A DNA stretch of 64,000 nt from Clostridia bacterium (lineage in GTDB: Bacteria; Bacillota; Clostridia; Oscillospirales; SIG627), in NCBI GenBank assembly GCA_017520825.1, contig JAFXEX010000028.1, forward strand, positions 1-64,000, in the 5' to 3' direction. A model generated the notes under the pieces. It searched no databases. It saw nothing but the letters and a program-made list of their open reading frames with translations, and was not told the origin of the DNA. The translations under genes and the position numbers were made by a program. The first letter of the stretch is position 1; each line of letters begins with the position of its first letter. Below are positions 42,850-51,210 of this stretch, one piece after another.

Positions 42850-43356
42850 ATGGAATTTTGGGGACAGATTTTCAGTCTCATTGGTATGGTGGCAATCATT
42901 CTTTCCTACCAATGTAAAAGCAACAGAAAGCTTGTTGCAGTTGTGGGCGTTGGTGCGTTACTGTTTGCTATCAGCTATTTTTTGCTGGGACAGCCTATTG
43001 CGGCGTTATCAAATATAATAGCCGTTATATGCTCAATAGCCTGTCTTAACGATAAATTGAAGAATAAATACGTTTTTGTAATTATTTCTCTTATGTACGT
43101 TGTGGCAACCTGCTTTACCTTTGAGGGCTGGTGGTCTTTAGTATTTATGATAGCGCAGATTGCAGGTACCTATGCCATTATGTTCAGAAGTGGGACCTTT
43201 ATCAGAAATATGAGGCTTTTCTTCGTGTCTCCCGTCTGGCTTATTAATAACACCGTTATGTGCTTTACGGTTGGTGGAATTATTTGCGAGATAATAACTA
43301 TGGTGTCCATCGTTATTTCATTTATAAGATACAGAAAAACTGGCTTTGAAAAATAA
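42850..43356 (+). CDS. YgjV-family inner membrane protein
   Basis: The 168-residue protein has five to six predicted helices and the YgjV/Imp pattern: an N-terminal MEFWGQIFSLIGMVAIILSY, then FAISYFLLGQPIAALSNIIA, and a C-terminal WLINNTVMCFTVGG segment. The function is unknown in the family. The start follows AAGGAG. It begins a plus-strand run leading into the lipid kinase and potassium transport genes, with a 40-bp gap before the next gene. Confidence 0.75.
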   Translation: MEFWGQIFSLIGMVAIILSYQCKSNRKLVAVVGVGALLFAISYFLLGQPIAALSNIIAVICSIACLNDKLKNKYVFVIISLMYVVATCFTFEGWWSLVFMIAQIAGTYAIMFRSGTFIRNMRLFFVSPVWLINNTVMCFTVGGIICEIITMVSIVISFIRYRKTGFEK

Positions 43357-43395
43357 AACGCTTACATAATCTTTATCAAAACAAAGGATAAGCAA

Positions 43396-44337
43396 ATGAA
43401 AACAGTTTTTATCGTAAATCCCTGCGCAGGAAAAGGGGACAAGGTACAAATTCTCATTGATAAGATAAACGGAATAAAGGGTTTTGACAAGGAGATATAT
43501 CTCACTAAAGCAGTTGGTGATGCAACCAGGTATATCCGACAGTACATAAACGACTACGGACCTGCCAGATTTATTGCCTGTGGTGGTGACGGCACCTTTA
43601 ACGAGGTTTTAAACGGAGCCGAGGGCTTTGACGGCGTTGAGGTGGGTGTAATTCCCATTGGAACGGGAAACGACTTCTGCCGTAATTTCGACAGTCTGTT
43701 TGACGACGTTTCGGGTCAGATAAACGGTAACAGTATCAAGTGCGACGCTATCAGATATACTACCGAAACCGAGAACGGAAGTGTAACGGGCTACTGCGCC
43801 AATATGTTCAATATCGGCTTTGACTGTAACGTAGCCGATATGACTGCAAGAATGAGTAAGAAGTCTCTGATTTCTGGCTCAATGGCGTACTTTGTATCCA
43901 TACTCGCCAACCTCATTACCAAAAAGGGCGCAAATCTCAAAATTGAAATTGACGGTGAGGTGAAGCATTGCGGTAAGCTACTTCTCACGTCCATTGCCAA
44001 CGGATGCTATTGCGGGGGTGGTATTATGAGCAATCCACTTGCATCAATATGTGACGGAACCATCAATATAAATATAATCAAAAACGTTTCAAGATTGAGA
44101 TTTTTAAGTCTGCTCCCCTCGTATATGAAGGGCACGTATCTCAATATCAAGAATATTGACAGGATAGCCGTAAGCACTAATTGCCGTAAAATAGTAGTTA
44201 CGCCTCTCGAAGGGAAAATGCGTCTTTGCGTTGACGGCGAGATTATTGACGCAGGTAAGACTTGCTTTGAAATCTGTCCCGCCTCCTTCAATTTCATTAT
44301 CCCCGAAAGCAAAGAGAAAACGGTGGTGAGAGCTTGA
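43396..44337 (+). CDS. Diacylglycerol/sphingosine kinase-like lipid kinase (DagK/YegS)
   Basis: The 313-residue protein has the catalytic DAGK signature: IVNPCAGKGDK at the N-terminus, ACGGDGTFNEVLNG (residues about 57-70) and PIGTGNDFCRNF. It would phosphorylate diacylglycerol released by lipoteichoic acid or lipid turnover, feeding phosphatidic acid back to phospholipid synthesis. The ATG follows AAAGGA. Its stop overlaps the TTG start of the AlkD gene by 4 nt. Confidence 0.93.
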   Translation: MKTVFIVNPCAGKGDKVQILIDKINGIKGFDKEIYLTKAVGDATRYIRQYINDYGPARFIACGGDGTFNEVLNGAEGFDGVEVGVIPIGTGNDFCRNFDSLFDDVSGQINGNSIKCDAIRYTTETENGSVTGYCANMFNIGFDCNVADMTARMSKKSLISGSMAYFVSILANLITKKGANLKIEIDGEVKHCGKLLLTSIANGCYCGGGIMSNPLASICDGTININIIKNVSRLRFLSLLPSYMKGTYLNIKNIDRIAVSTNCRKIVVTPLEGKMRLCVDGEIIDAGKTCFEICPASFNFIIPESKEKTVVRA

Positions 44338-45008
44338 TAAAGGAAAGGCTTATATCTCTGCAGGATTTGGAGTATAAAAAATTTCAGGCGTCTCTTATGC
44401 CAACTGTTGCACCCGAGTCCGTCATCGGAGTGAGAACGCCTCTTCTCAAAGCTTTTGCGAGGGAATTGAGGAACACCGACGTTACTGATTTTTTATCAGA
44501 CCTGCCCCACACCTATTACGAGGAAAACAACCTTCACGCCTTTTTGCTTTGCGATATAAAGGACTTTGACCTTTGTCTTTCTCTCGTGGAAAAATTTCTG
44601 CCCTACGTTGACAACTGGGCAACCTGCGACAGTATGCGCCCCAAATGCTTTAAGAAAAACCCTCAAGGGCTTTTGCCCTTTATCAACAGATGCCTTGCCT
44701 CAAAGCACACCTACACGGTCAGATACGGCATAGGGCTTCTGACGTCCTATTTTCTTGACGGAGAATTTGACCCCTCCTATCTAAAATGGGTGGGTGAGCT
44801 TGTCAGCCACGAGTATTATATAAATATGATGCAGGCGTGGTATTTTGCCACTGCCCTTGCAAAGCAATGGGAGTGTACGGTGGGTTATATTACCGAATAT
44901 AAGCTTCCTCTTTGGGTGCACAATAAAACTATACAAAAAGCCGTTGAAAGCTATCGTATAACCGATGAACAAAAGGCGTATCTGAAAGCCTTCAGAAGAA
45001 AGAATTGA
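44334..45008 (+). CDS. AlkD-like DNA alkylation repair protein
   Basis: The 224-residue HEAT-like repeat protein shows AlkD features: an N-terminal VRTPLLKAFARELR, EENNLHAFLLCDI, VDNWATCDSMRPK (the catalytic Trp/Asp region) and the YTVRYGIGLLTSYFLD helix. AlkD excises alkylated purines without base flipping. It starts at TTG overlapping the DagK stop (TTGA), so it is translationally coupled. Functionally it seems unrelated to its neighbours. Confidence 0.88.
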   Translation: MIKERLISLQDLEYKKFQASLMPTVAPESVIGVRTPLLKAFARELRNTDVTDFLSDLPHTYYEENNLHAFLLCDIKDFDLCLSLVEKFLPYVDNWATCDSMRPKCFKKNPQGLLPFINRCLASKHTYTVRYGIGLLTSYFLDGEFDPSYLKWVGELVSHEYYINMMQAWYFATALAKQWECTVGYITEYKLPLWVHNKTIQKAVESYRITDEQKAYLKAFRRKN

Positions 45009-45010
45009 AT

Positions 45011-46363
45011 ATGAAAAGACTAAAACTGTCTACTACACACGTAATAATGCTAAGCTTTATATTGGTGATATTGGTGGGAACGCTTCTCCTAATGCTACCC
45101 ATAAGCTCTGCCGACGGCAAAGCAACGCCATTTATAGACGCTCTTTTTACAGCCACCACTTCAACCTGCGTAACCGGTCTTGTGGTTGTTCCCACCGTCT
45201 CTGCCTGGAGCACCTTCGGACATATAGTAATTCTCTTGCTTATACAGATTGGTGGCTTGGGACTGATAACCGTTATATCGGGAATTGCCCTCTTTGCTCA
45301 CAAGAAAATCGGTCTGTCCGACAGAATACTGCTGCAGGACGCCTTTAATCTGTCCGACCTGTCGGGACTGTTCACCTTCGTTAAAAAGGTGATTATCGGC
45401 ACCTTTGCCGTTGAGCTTGCAGGAGCTCTTCTGTATATGCCCGTCTTCGTTTCGGACTTCGGCGCAAAGGGAATATGGATATCGGTGTTCACTTCGGTTT
45501 CAGCCTTTTGCAACGCAGGAATTGACATTCTTGCCGAGGACAGTCTGTGTGGCTATAACACCAATCTTTTGGTTAACGCCGTAACCTCGACGCTCATAAT
45601 TCTGGGTGGTCTCGGCTACATCGTCTGGTGGGACGTTATACGTATTGCAAAAAATATTAAAGCACGTGGACTCAAGGCTATTCACTCCTTGACGCTTCAT
45701 TCAAAGATAGTGCTTTCCACCACCTTTTTCCTGATTTTCGGTGGAGGGCTTCTCATATTTATTTTTGAGTACAACAATCCCGATACCATAGGAAGCTATA
45801 CACTTGGCGAAAAGCTTATGGTTTCGCTATTCCAATCGGTGACCACCAGAACGGCAGGCTTTGCCTCCGTTCCCCAGGAAAGCCTCACCAATCCTTCTGC
45901 CATAATATCCGTTCTCCTTATGTTCATCGGAGGCTCGCCCGTGGGTACTGCAGGTGGTATCAAAACCGTAACCGTTGCAGTTCTACTTTCCACCGTGGTT
46001 TCGGCAGTTACCAACAAGGATAAGCCCTCTATGTTCGGACGGGATATTTCAAGAGAGATTTGCTTCAAGGCGACGGCAGTTTCCTTTATGTCTTTCAGCA
46101 TTCTGTTCATCTCCACCCTTTTGCTTTCCGTTACGTCGGGGGCAGACCTTCTCGACGTCGTATACGAAACGGCGAGCGCAACGGCAACCGTAGGTCTCTC
46201 AAGAAATCTGACGCCATCGCTCAATAGCATCAGTAAGCTTATAGTGGCGCTGACTATGTATTTCGGCAGAATTGGGCCTATATCTCTTGCAGTAGCATTC
46301 AGCTTTAAGAATAAAAACACAAATCTTATCAAAAATCCCACAGAGGATATAAGAGTCGGATAG
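45011..46363 (+). CDS. ktrB: KtrB/TrkH-type potassium channel subunit
   Basis: The 450-residue protein has the four pore-loop (P) regions of the Trk/Ktr family: TSTCVTGL, VSAFCNAG, TTRTAGF and SATATVGLS, each with the conserved filter Gly. About eight to ten membrane helices surround them. It is the K+-translocating partner of KtrA encoded 12 bp downstream. I preferred the ATG at 45011 over the in-frame TTG at 45005; both follow a purine-rich stretch. Uptake of K+ supports turgor and pH control. Confidence 0.93.
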   Translation: MKRLKLSTTHVIMLSFILVILVGTLLLMLPISSADGKATPFIDALFTATTSTCVTGLVVVPTVSAWSTFGHIVILLLIQIGGLGLITVISGIALFAHKKIGLSDRILLQDAFNLSDLSGLFTFVKKVIIGTFAVELAGALLYMPVFVSDFGAKGIWISVFTSVSAFCNAGIDILAEDSLCGYNTNLLVNAVTSTLIILGGLGYIVWWDVIRIAKNIKARGLKAIHSLTLHSKIVLSTTFFLIFGGGLLIFIFEYNNPDTIGSYTLGEKLMVSLFQSVTTRTAGFASVPQESLTNPSAIISVLLMFIGGSPVGTAGGIKTVTVAVLLSTVVSAVTNKDKPSMFGRDISREICFKATAVSFMSFSILFISTLLLSVTSGADLLDVVYETASATATVGLSRNLTPSLNSISKLIVALTMYFGRIGPISLAVAFSFKNKNTNLIKNPTEDIRVG

Positions 46364-46375
46364 AAAGGATATAAA

Positions 46376-47029
46376 ATGAGTACGAATAAATCTTATGCAG
46401 TGTTCGGTCTTGGAAGATACGGAACTGCAGTAGCAAAAGAGCTTGTAAAGAACGGAGCAGACGTTCTGGCTGTGGATCGCAATGAAAATGCAGTCAATGC
46501 ATTGGCGTTGGAAATCCCGGTGTGCAAATGCGCCGACGTAACCGACCCCGAGGTGATAAAAAGGCTTGACGTTGCCAATATCGACGTGGTAATCGTAGCT
46601 ATGGCAGAAAACTTTGAGGCGAGCGTTATGACCACCATGCTTTGCAAAGAAGCAGGCGTTGGTACTGTTATAGTTAAGTGTGGAAACGAGATGCATTCAA
46701 GAATATTGAAGCGTGTTGGTGCCGACAAAATAATCTTCCCCGAAAACGAATCGGGAATCAGACTTGCGAAAAACCTTCTCACTTCAGGCTTCGTTGATGT
46801 CATAGAGCTTTCAAGTGACGTTTCAATGGTAGAGCTGGACGTCAAGGCAGAATGGGTAGGTAAGTCCCTCATAGAGCTTAACCTCAGAAAGAAATATTCT
46901 CTCAACGTAGTGGCGCTTTGCCAAAACGGAAGGGTGGCAGTAACCCTTGACCCTGCTCAGCCTCTCGAAGCAGATATGAAGCTTATCGTCATTGCCGATA
47001 CTGCAAAGCTTTCTAAATTAAAGGATTAA
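46376..47029 (+). CDS. ktrA: KtrA/TrkA-type regulatory subunit (RCK)
   Basis: The 217-residue protein has an RCK_N Rossmann domain (FGLGRYGTAVAKEL, residues about 9-22) ending in an acidic residue after the second strand (VDRNENA), and an RCK_C domain (about 140-217, LDVKAEWVGKSLIELNL). It binds ATP/ADP or NAD(H) and gates the KtrB pore. The start follows AAAGGA. It is the second gene of the ktrBA pair. Confidence 0.94.
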   Translation: MSTNKSYAVFGLGRYGTAVAKELVKNGADVLAVDRNENAVNALALEIPVCKCADVTDPEVIKRLDVANIDVVIVAMAENFEASVMTTMLCKEAGVGTVIVKCGNEMHSRILKRVGADKIIFPENESGIRLAKNLLTSGFVDVIELSSDVSMVELDVKAEWVGKSLIELNLRKKYSLNVVALCQNGRVAVTLDPAQPLEADMKLIVIADTAKLSKLKD

Positions 47030-47032
47030 ATT

Positions 47033-47443
47033 ATGGAAAAATCAACCTTACTTCAGATAGTAAAATTCACTCTGTTTTCAATTTCAGCCGGAATTATACA
47101 GATTGCTTCATTTACGGTCTTAAACGAAATAGTGAAGCTTTCATACTGGCCTGCATACCTTATTTCCCTTATCCTTTCGGTGCTGTGGAACTTTACAGTA
47201 AACCGTCGGTTTACCTTTAAATCGGCTGCCAACGTCCCCGTGGCTATGGCTAAGGTGTTTGGCTTTTATATAGTGTTTACTCCCTTGTCCACCTATCTCG
47301 GCTACCTTGCCGAAGGAGCAGGCATCAACGAATACGCAGTGCTTATTGTGACCATGCTTTCAAACTTCGTTCTGGAATTCCTGTTCTGTAAATTCTTCGT
47401 TTACAGAAATCAGGAAAATACCCTGAAGCCCAAAGGAGAATAA
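47033..47443 (+). CDS. GtrA-family membrane protein
   Basis: The 136-residue protein has four membrane helices with the GtrA signature: LQIVKFTLFSISAGIIQI, LSVLWNFTVNRRFTF (the conserved N-x3-RRFTF), and VLEFLFCKFFVYR. GtrA-like proteins are thought to flip bactoprenol-linked sugars for wall polysaccharide or glycosylation. The start lies 3 nt after the ktrA stop, so the genes are coupled. Confidence 0.9.
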   Translation: MEKSTLLQIVKFTLFSISAGIIQIASFTVLNEIVKLSYWPAYLISLILSVLWNFTVNRRFTFKSAANVPVAMAKVFGFYIVFTPLSTYLGYLAEGAGINEYAVLIVTMLSNFVLEFLFCKFFVYRNQENTLKPKGE

Positions 47444-47481
47444 TGGATACTCCATCAGCTTATGACGAGGAAAGGAGAAAT

Positions 47482-47796
47482 ATGGCAAAGCACGAATTTG
47501 GCATAATGAACACACCACCCAAGCCTCACACAAGGTATGACGAGTATGAGCCTCAAAAATACAACTGTATTGAGGTGGACGACAGGTATATCGAGGTGAT
47601 TGACGGAAAGCTTGATGCCGATACGTATTGGCACACCCTTGACGTCAAGGGAAAGGGACTTGCCTATTGTGGAATAACCCTTATACCACCCGAGGCGATT
47701 GACAGTCTTTTGGCGTTGGTGGATTATCAACCACTTGCAGAGCTTTTGAAAAAAGCCAAGAACGAAAATAAATTTGTGATACATTATGGATTATGA
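47482..47796 (+). CDS. Small conserved protein of unknown function
   Basis: This 104-residue soluble protein begins MAKHEFGIMNTPP and contains KYNCIEVDDRYIE, YWHTLDVKGKGLAYCG and a terminal ENKFVIHYGL. I recall this as a conserved family in gut Clostridia without an assigned role. The ATG at 47482 follows AAAGGAG; an alternative ATG at 47443, also with GGAG, would add 13 residues and overlap the GtrA stop. It overlaps sfsA by 4 nt. Confidence 0.75.
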   Translation: MAKHEFGIMNTPPKPHTRYDEYEPQKYNCIEVDDRYIEVIDGKLDADTYWHTLDVKGKGLAYCGITLIPPEAIDSLLALVDYQPLAELLKKAKNENKFVIHYGL

Positions 47797-48473
47797 AATA
47801 TAAAAACACAGTCAGGGGAAGGTTTATTTCCCGTCCAAACCGATTTATAGCCTACGTTGAAATTGACGGCAGGGAAGAGGTTTGCCACGTTAAAAATACG
47901 GGCAGATGTAAGGAGCTGTTGGTAAAGGACGCTACCGTAATTCTTGAAAAGAGCGACAATCCCTTGCGCAAAACCCGATATGATCTGATAGCCGTGTATA
48001 AGGGCGAGGAGCTGATAAATATGGACAGTCAGGCGCCCAATAAGGTTATCGGTGAGTGGATAGAGAATAGTGGCTACTTTGGAAAGCCTCGTCTGATAAA
48101 GCCCGAGTGTACTTATAAAAATTCCCGCTTCGACTTTTACGTTGAAGCAGGGGAGAGAAAAATATTTGCCGAGGTAAAGGGAGTCACTCTTGAAAAGGAT
48201 GGTGTGGTGAAGTTTCCCGACGCCCCTACTCAGCGTGGAGTGAAGCACCTGACCGAGCTTGCCGACGCCGTGGAAAACGGCTTTGAAGCATACGCAATTT
48301 TCGTAATACAGATGAAAAGCTGTAAATACTTCACACCTAATACGGATACTCACCCCGAATTTACCAAGGCTCTTCATGAGGTGAGTAAAAAGGGAGTAAG
48401 GGTAATAGCCCTGAATTGTAGCGTTACAGAAGACTCTCTGACGGTGGACGGCTTCGTTGAAGCAAAAATATAA
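47793..48473 (+). CDS. sfsA: Sugar fermentation stimulation protein SfsA homologue
   Basis: The 226-residue protein has the SfsA core: FISRPNRFIAYVEI, ARCKELLV-like CKELLVKDATV, RKTRYDLIAV, SRFDFYVE-type nuclease-fold residues, EVKGVTLE (Glu/Lys of the PD-(D/E)xK-like fold) and FPDAPTQRGVKHLTEL. Originally linked to mal gene expression in E. coli, it is now considered a nuclease-fold DNA-binding protein of unclear role. Translation is coupled to the preceding gene by ATGA. Confidence 0.92.
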   Translation: MKYKNTVRGRFISRPNRFIAYVEIDGREEVCHVKNTGRCKELLVKDATVILEKSDNPLRKTRYDLIAVYKGEELINMDSQAPNKVIGEWIENSGYFGKPRLIKPECTYKNSRFDFYVEAGERKIFAEVKGVTLEKDGVVKFPDAPTQRGVKHLTELADAVENGFEAYAIFVIQMKSCKYFTPNTDTHPEFTKALHEVSKKGVRVIALNCSVTEDSLTVDGFVEAKI

Positions 48474-48504
48474 AAACCTCGATGAAATTCATCGAGGTTT
48501 TTTG
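48472..48504. terminator. Bidirectional terminator between sfsA and fba
   Basis: AAAACCTCGATGAA and TTCATCGAGGTTTT flank a minimal loop, with T-runs on both strands. Genes converge here. Confidence 0.9.
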
Positions 48505-48510
48505 TGTAAA

Positions 48511-49443
48511 TTACTTATTGTTAGCAAGATGAGCAAGAACCTCTTTTGTGATTCTTTCAACAAGGTCGTCTGTGGAATGAATTGAGGTCTGATAAGCCTT
48601 TCCACAGCTTCCGAAAAGCTCCATCTTCTTGATACAAGCCTTCTTGATAGCTTCAACTGCTGCCGGGATAAGGTCGATAAGTCCCTTGTTCATATCTGTG
48701 AAGGCACGGAATTCAGCCTCAACAGCTGCAATGTTGATATCAGTAAAGATGTTAACCTTGCTGATACCCTTTTCAATGGCAGTCTTGAAGTCGTAGTCTG
48801 TAAGACCTGAACCACCGTGAAGTACAAGGGGTACGTCAATGGTGTTGGCAATCTTTTCTATTCTTGCAAAGTCAAGCTTGGGGGGAAGCTTATATGCTCC
48901 GTGAGCAGTACCAACTGCAATTGCCAGAGCGTCAACCTTTGTTCTTTCAACGAAATCCTTTGCCTGCTCGGGATCTGTATAGAACTTGGAAGCGTCGGTT
49001 TCGTCAGCGCCTGCGCCACCCTCCGTACCACCGATGTGTCCAAGCTCGCCCTCGATAGTAGCGCCGTAGGAGTGAGCGATGTCAGCCATCTCACGAACCT
49101 TCTTTACGTTCTCTTCGTAAGGATCTGCAGAGCAGTCGTACATAATAGAAGTAAAGCCAAGCTCAAGAGCCTTAAGACAGGTTTCCTTTTTAAGACCGTG
49201 GTCAAGGTGAATAACGACGGGAACTCTTGCCTTTTTAGCCATGGGGAGAAGATAGTATGAAACCTCCTCAAGAGGACCGTAGGGGAAGAGCACCTCGGCC
49301 GTACCCATAATAACGGGAGAGCCTGTCTGCTCGGCAGCGTTGATGATACCGCGTGCAAGCTCAAGGTTTACAGCATTAAAAAGACCAACTCCATACTTGC
49401 CTTTTTTGGCAGGAAGGAGTACTTCGTTCATATTAACAAGCAT
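48511..49443 (-). CDS. fba: Class II fructose-1,6-bisphosphate aldolase family
   Basis: The 310-residue zinc TIM barrel has the class II motifs: VIHLDHG (catalytic Asp and zinc His, residues about 79-85), GELGHIGGTEGG, AVGTAHGAY (zinc His) and LHGGSG (zinc His and phosphate site). It cleaves fructose-1,6-bisphosphate in glycolysis, or possibly tagatose bisphosphate, as the GatY group is similar. It is monocistronic behind its own promoter, with AGGAGG before the ATG. Confidence 0.93.
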   Translation of the reverse strand: MLVNMNEVLLPAKKGKYGVGLFNAVNLELARGIINAAEQTGSPVIMGTAEVLFPYGPLEEVSYYLLPMAKKARVPVVIHLDHGLKKETCLKALELGFTSIMYDCSADPYEENVKKVREMADIAHSYGATIEGELGHIGGTEGGAGADETDASKFYTDPEQAKDFVERTKVDALAIAVGTAHGAYKLPPKLDFARIEKIANTIDVPLVLHGGSGLTDYDFKTAIEKGISKVNIFTDINIAAVEAEFRAFTDMNKGLIDLIPAAVEAIKKACIKKMELFGSCGKAYQTSIHSTDDLVERITKEVLAHLANNK

Positions 49444-49496
49444 TTATTTTTCCTCCTGATGTATATTTATATACGTTTAAATTCTTTAACACCTAC

Positions 49497-49525
49497 ATTG
49501 TATACCCAAACAAAGAAAAAGTCAA
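49497..49525 (-). promoter_or_regulatory. Sigma-A promoter of fba
   Basis: TTGACT (49520-49525), 17 bp, TACAAT (49497-49502) on the minus strand. Confidence 0.85.
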
Positions 49526-49588
49526 TACAAAACAACAAAAAAACAAGCAAAAATATAAAAAATATTTGGACTTTTTTGGGAAAGCGAC

Positions 49589-49625
49589 AAAAAAACAGCG
49601 CAGAACTACAAAAAAGTCCTGCGCT
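49589..49625 (-). terminator. Intrinsic terminator after the aminotransferase gene
   Basis: AGCGCAGGAC and GTTCTGCGCT form a 10-bp stem with one mismatch, followed by GTTTTTTT on the minus strand. Confidence 0.85.
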
Positions 49626-49636
49626 AAACGGAAAAA

Positions 49637-50854
49637 TCACTTCTGCTGATAGCCTTCAAGGAAGTCGCCGATTTCAATGAGGGCGTTGTAAAGGGTATCG
49701 GGCTCGGGGAGCATTACTATTCTGAAATGGTCGGGGGTGGGATAGTCGAAGCCACTTCCTGCAACCACCAGAATTTTCTTGGCTTTAAGAAGGTCAAAGG
49801 CAAATTGCTTGTCGTTGGTTATATTGTGCTTCTTGATATCTATTTTTGGGAACATATAGAATGCAGCGCGATTCTTGACGTAGCTGATGTCGGGGCATTT
49901 ATCCATAGCCCGACAAGCTGCCTCTCTCTGCTCAAAGAGTCTGCCACCGGGGACCATCATAGCCTTTGTGCTTTCAAAGTCGGAAAGGGCTGCAGGAACT
50001 ACGAATTGAGCAAAGGCGTTGGAGCAAAGTCTCATAGAGGCAAGCGCCACGATTCCGTCTATCATGTCCGATGCCTGCTCCGTAGGACCCGTAATTATCA
50101 TCCAACCGCAACGCATACCACAGATAACGTGGGACTTGGAAAGACCGTTCATTGTAAATACCAGCACGTCGGGGGCAACCTTTGCCATAGGGGTATGTGT
50201 CATGCCGTCCATAAGAAGTCTGTCATATATCTCGTCTGAGAAAATCACGAGATTATGCTCTCTTGCAATATCTGCTATCTGCTCAAGAATTTCAACGGGG
50301 TAAATAGCGCCCGTAGGGTTGTTGGGATTGATGATAAGAATAGCCTTCGTCTTTGAGGTTATCTTGCTCTTTATATCCTCTATATCGGGATACCAATCCG
50401 ACTGCTCGTCGCAGATATAGTGAACGGGCTTGGCGCCTGCAATGTACGCGCAGTTAGCCCAAAGAGAATAGCAGGGGCAGGGGACGAGTATCTCGTCACC
50501 GAAATTCAGAAAGGCAGTGGTAGCCATACTGACCACCTCGCTGACACCGTTACCTACGAAAATATTGTTCACGTCAACGTAGGGGATACCGGTCGACTCG
50601 TGATAAGCCTTTATGGCTTCTCTTGCCTCTCTCGTTCCCTTGACGTCGCTGTAGGGCACGGCTCTCTCAACGTTTTCAAGCACAGCCTGTCTTATACTGT
50701 CAGGCATCTCAAAGCCGAACTTTCCGGGGTTACCGGTGTTGAGCTTCAACACCTTTTCTCCGTTTCTTTCCATTTCCAGCGCCTCACGGAAGGTAGCGCC
50801 TCTTATATCTGAATGTACTAACGTAAGCTTGTCAGAGCGTTTAATCGTATTCAT
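49637..50854 (-). CDS. Class I/II PLP-dependent aminotransferase (AlaA-like)
   Basis: The 405-residue fold-type I aminotransferase has the substrate/PLP motifs LIINPNNPTGAIYP, FSDEIYD (PLP Asp/Tyr) and MNGLSKSHVICGMRCGWM with the Schiff-base Lys, plus the C-terminal substrate Arg in FRIVMLPEP. Length and sequence resemble glutamate-pyruvate (alanine) aminotransferase AlaA and related aspartate aminotransferases. It lies next to glutamate dehydrogenase but has its own promoter and terminator. A link between glutamate and alanine or aspartate pools is likely. Confidence 0.9.
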   Translation of the reverse strand: MNTIKRSDKLTLVHSDIRGATFREALEMERNGEKVLKLNTGNPGKFGFEMPDSIRQAVLENVERAVPYSDVKGTREAREAIKAYHESTGIPYVDVNNIFVGNGVSEVVSMATTAFLNFGDEILVPCPCYSLWANCAYIAGAKPVHYICDEQSDWYPDIEDIKSKITSKTKAILIINPNNPTGAIYPVEILEQIADIAREHNLVIFSDEIYDRLLMDGMTHTPMAKVAPDVLVFTMNGLSKSHVICGMRCGWMIITGPTEQASDMIDGIVALASMRLCSNAFAQFVVPAALSDFESTKAMMVPGGRLFEQREAACRAMDKCPDISYVKNRAAFYMFPKIDIKKHNITNDKQFAFDLLKAKKILVVAGSGFDYPTPDHFRIVMLPEPDTLYNALIEIGDFLEGYQQK

Positions 50855-50887
50855 AGTTACATCTCCATTAAAAAAATCAGCTCACTT

Positions 50888-50916
50888 AGTATAACACAAA
50901 TCTTTATAAAAAGCAA
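50888..50916 (-). promoter_or_regulatory. Sigma-A promoter of the aminotransferase gene
   Basis: TTGCTT (50911-50916), 17 bp, TATACT (50888-50893) on the minus strand. The stretch 50917-51012 holds only AT-rich sequence. Confidence 0.75.
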
Positions 50917-51012
50917 TATTTTCTGTTTAAAAGTAATTAAAAGAGCGAATTCGATAAAATGTTCGGTAGAAACTTTAAAACACAGAAAATATTATGTTTT
51001 CTTTAAACGTAC

Positions 51013-51047
51013 AAGAGAAAAAACAACGCCGTCTTTTGACGGCGTTG
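51013..51047 (-). terminator. Intrinsic terminator of gdhA
   Basis: CAACGCCGTC-AAAA-GACGGCGTTG, a perfect 10-bp stem, is followed by TTTTTTCTC on the minus strand. It lies 160 bp beyond the gdhA stop, after the hairpin array. Confidence 0.92.
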
Positions 51048-51085
51048 AATATACTTTAAAAATAATTTTCATTTATGAAAATTTA

Positions 51086-51210
51086 CCTTAACGTTGCGAG
51101 CTTGTCGCAACGTATCACTTGTGCAAAGCACAAATATCGCACTGTGAAGCAGTATATCACTCCGACACACCGTGTCGGAATATCACTGAACAAAAATGTA
51201 GTTTTTGTTC
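51086..51210 (-). repeat. Hairpin array in the gdhA 3' region
   Basis: Read on the minus strand after the gdhA stop: GAACAAAAA/TTTTTGTTC, TCCGACAC/GTGTCGGA, ACTGC-type/GCAGT, TTGTGC/GCACAA and GTTGCG/CGCAAC. The hairpins are joined by GTGATAT or GATAT linkers. The array ends in TTAAGG (complement of 51086-51091). Confidence 0.8.

Noticed and set aside
51086-51210. CRISPR array
   Set aside because: Units differ in sequence, are palindromic throughout, lack constant repeats with unique spacers, and no cas genes are present.
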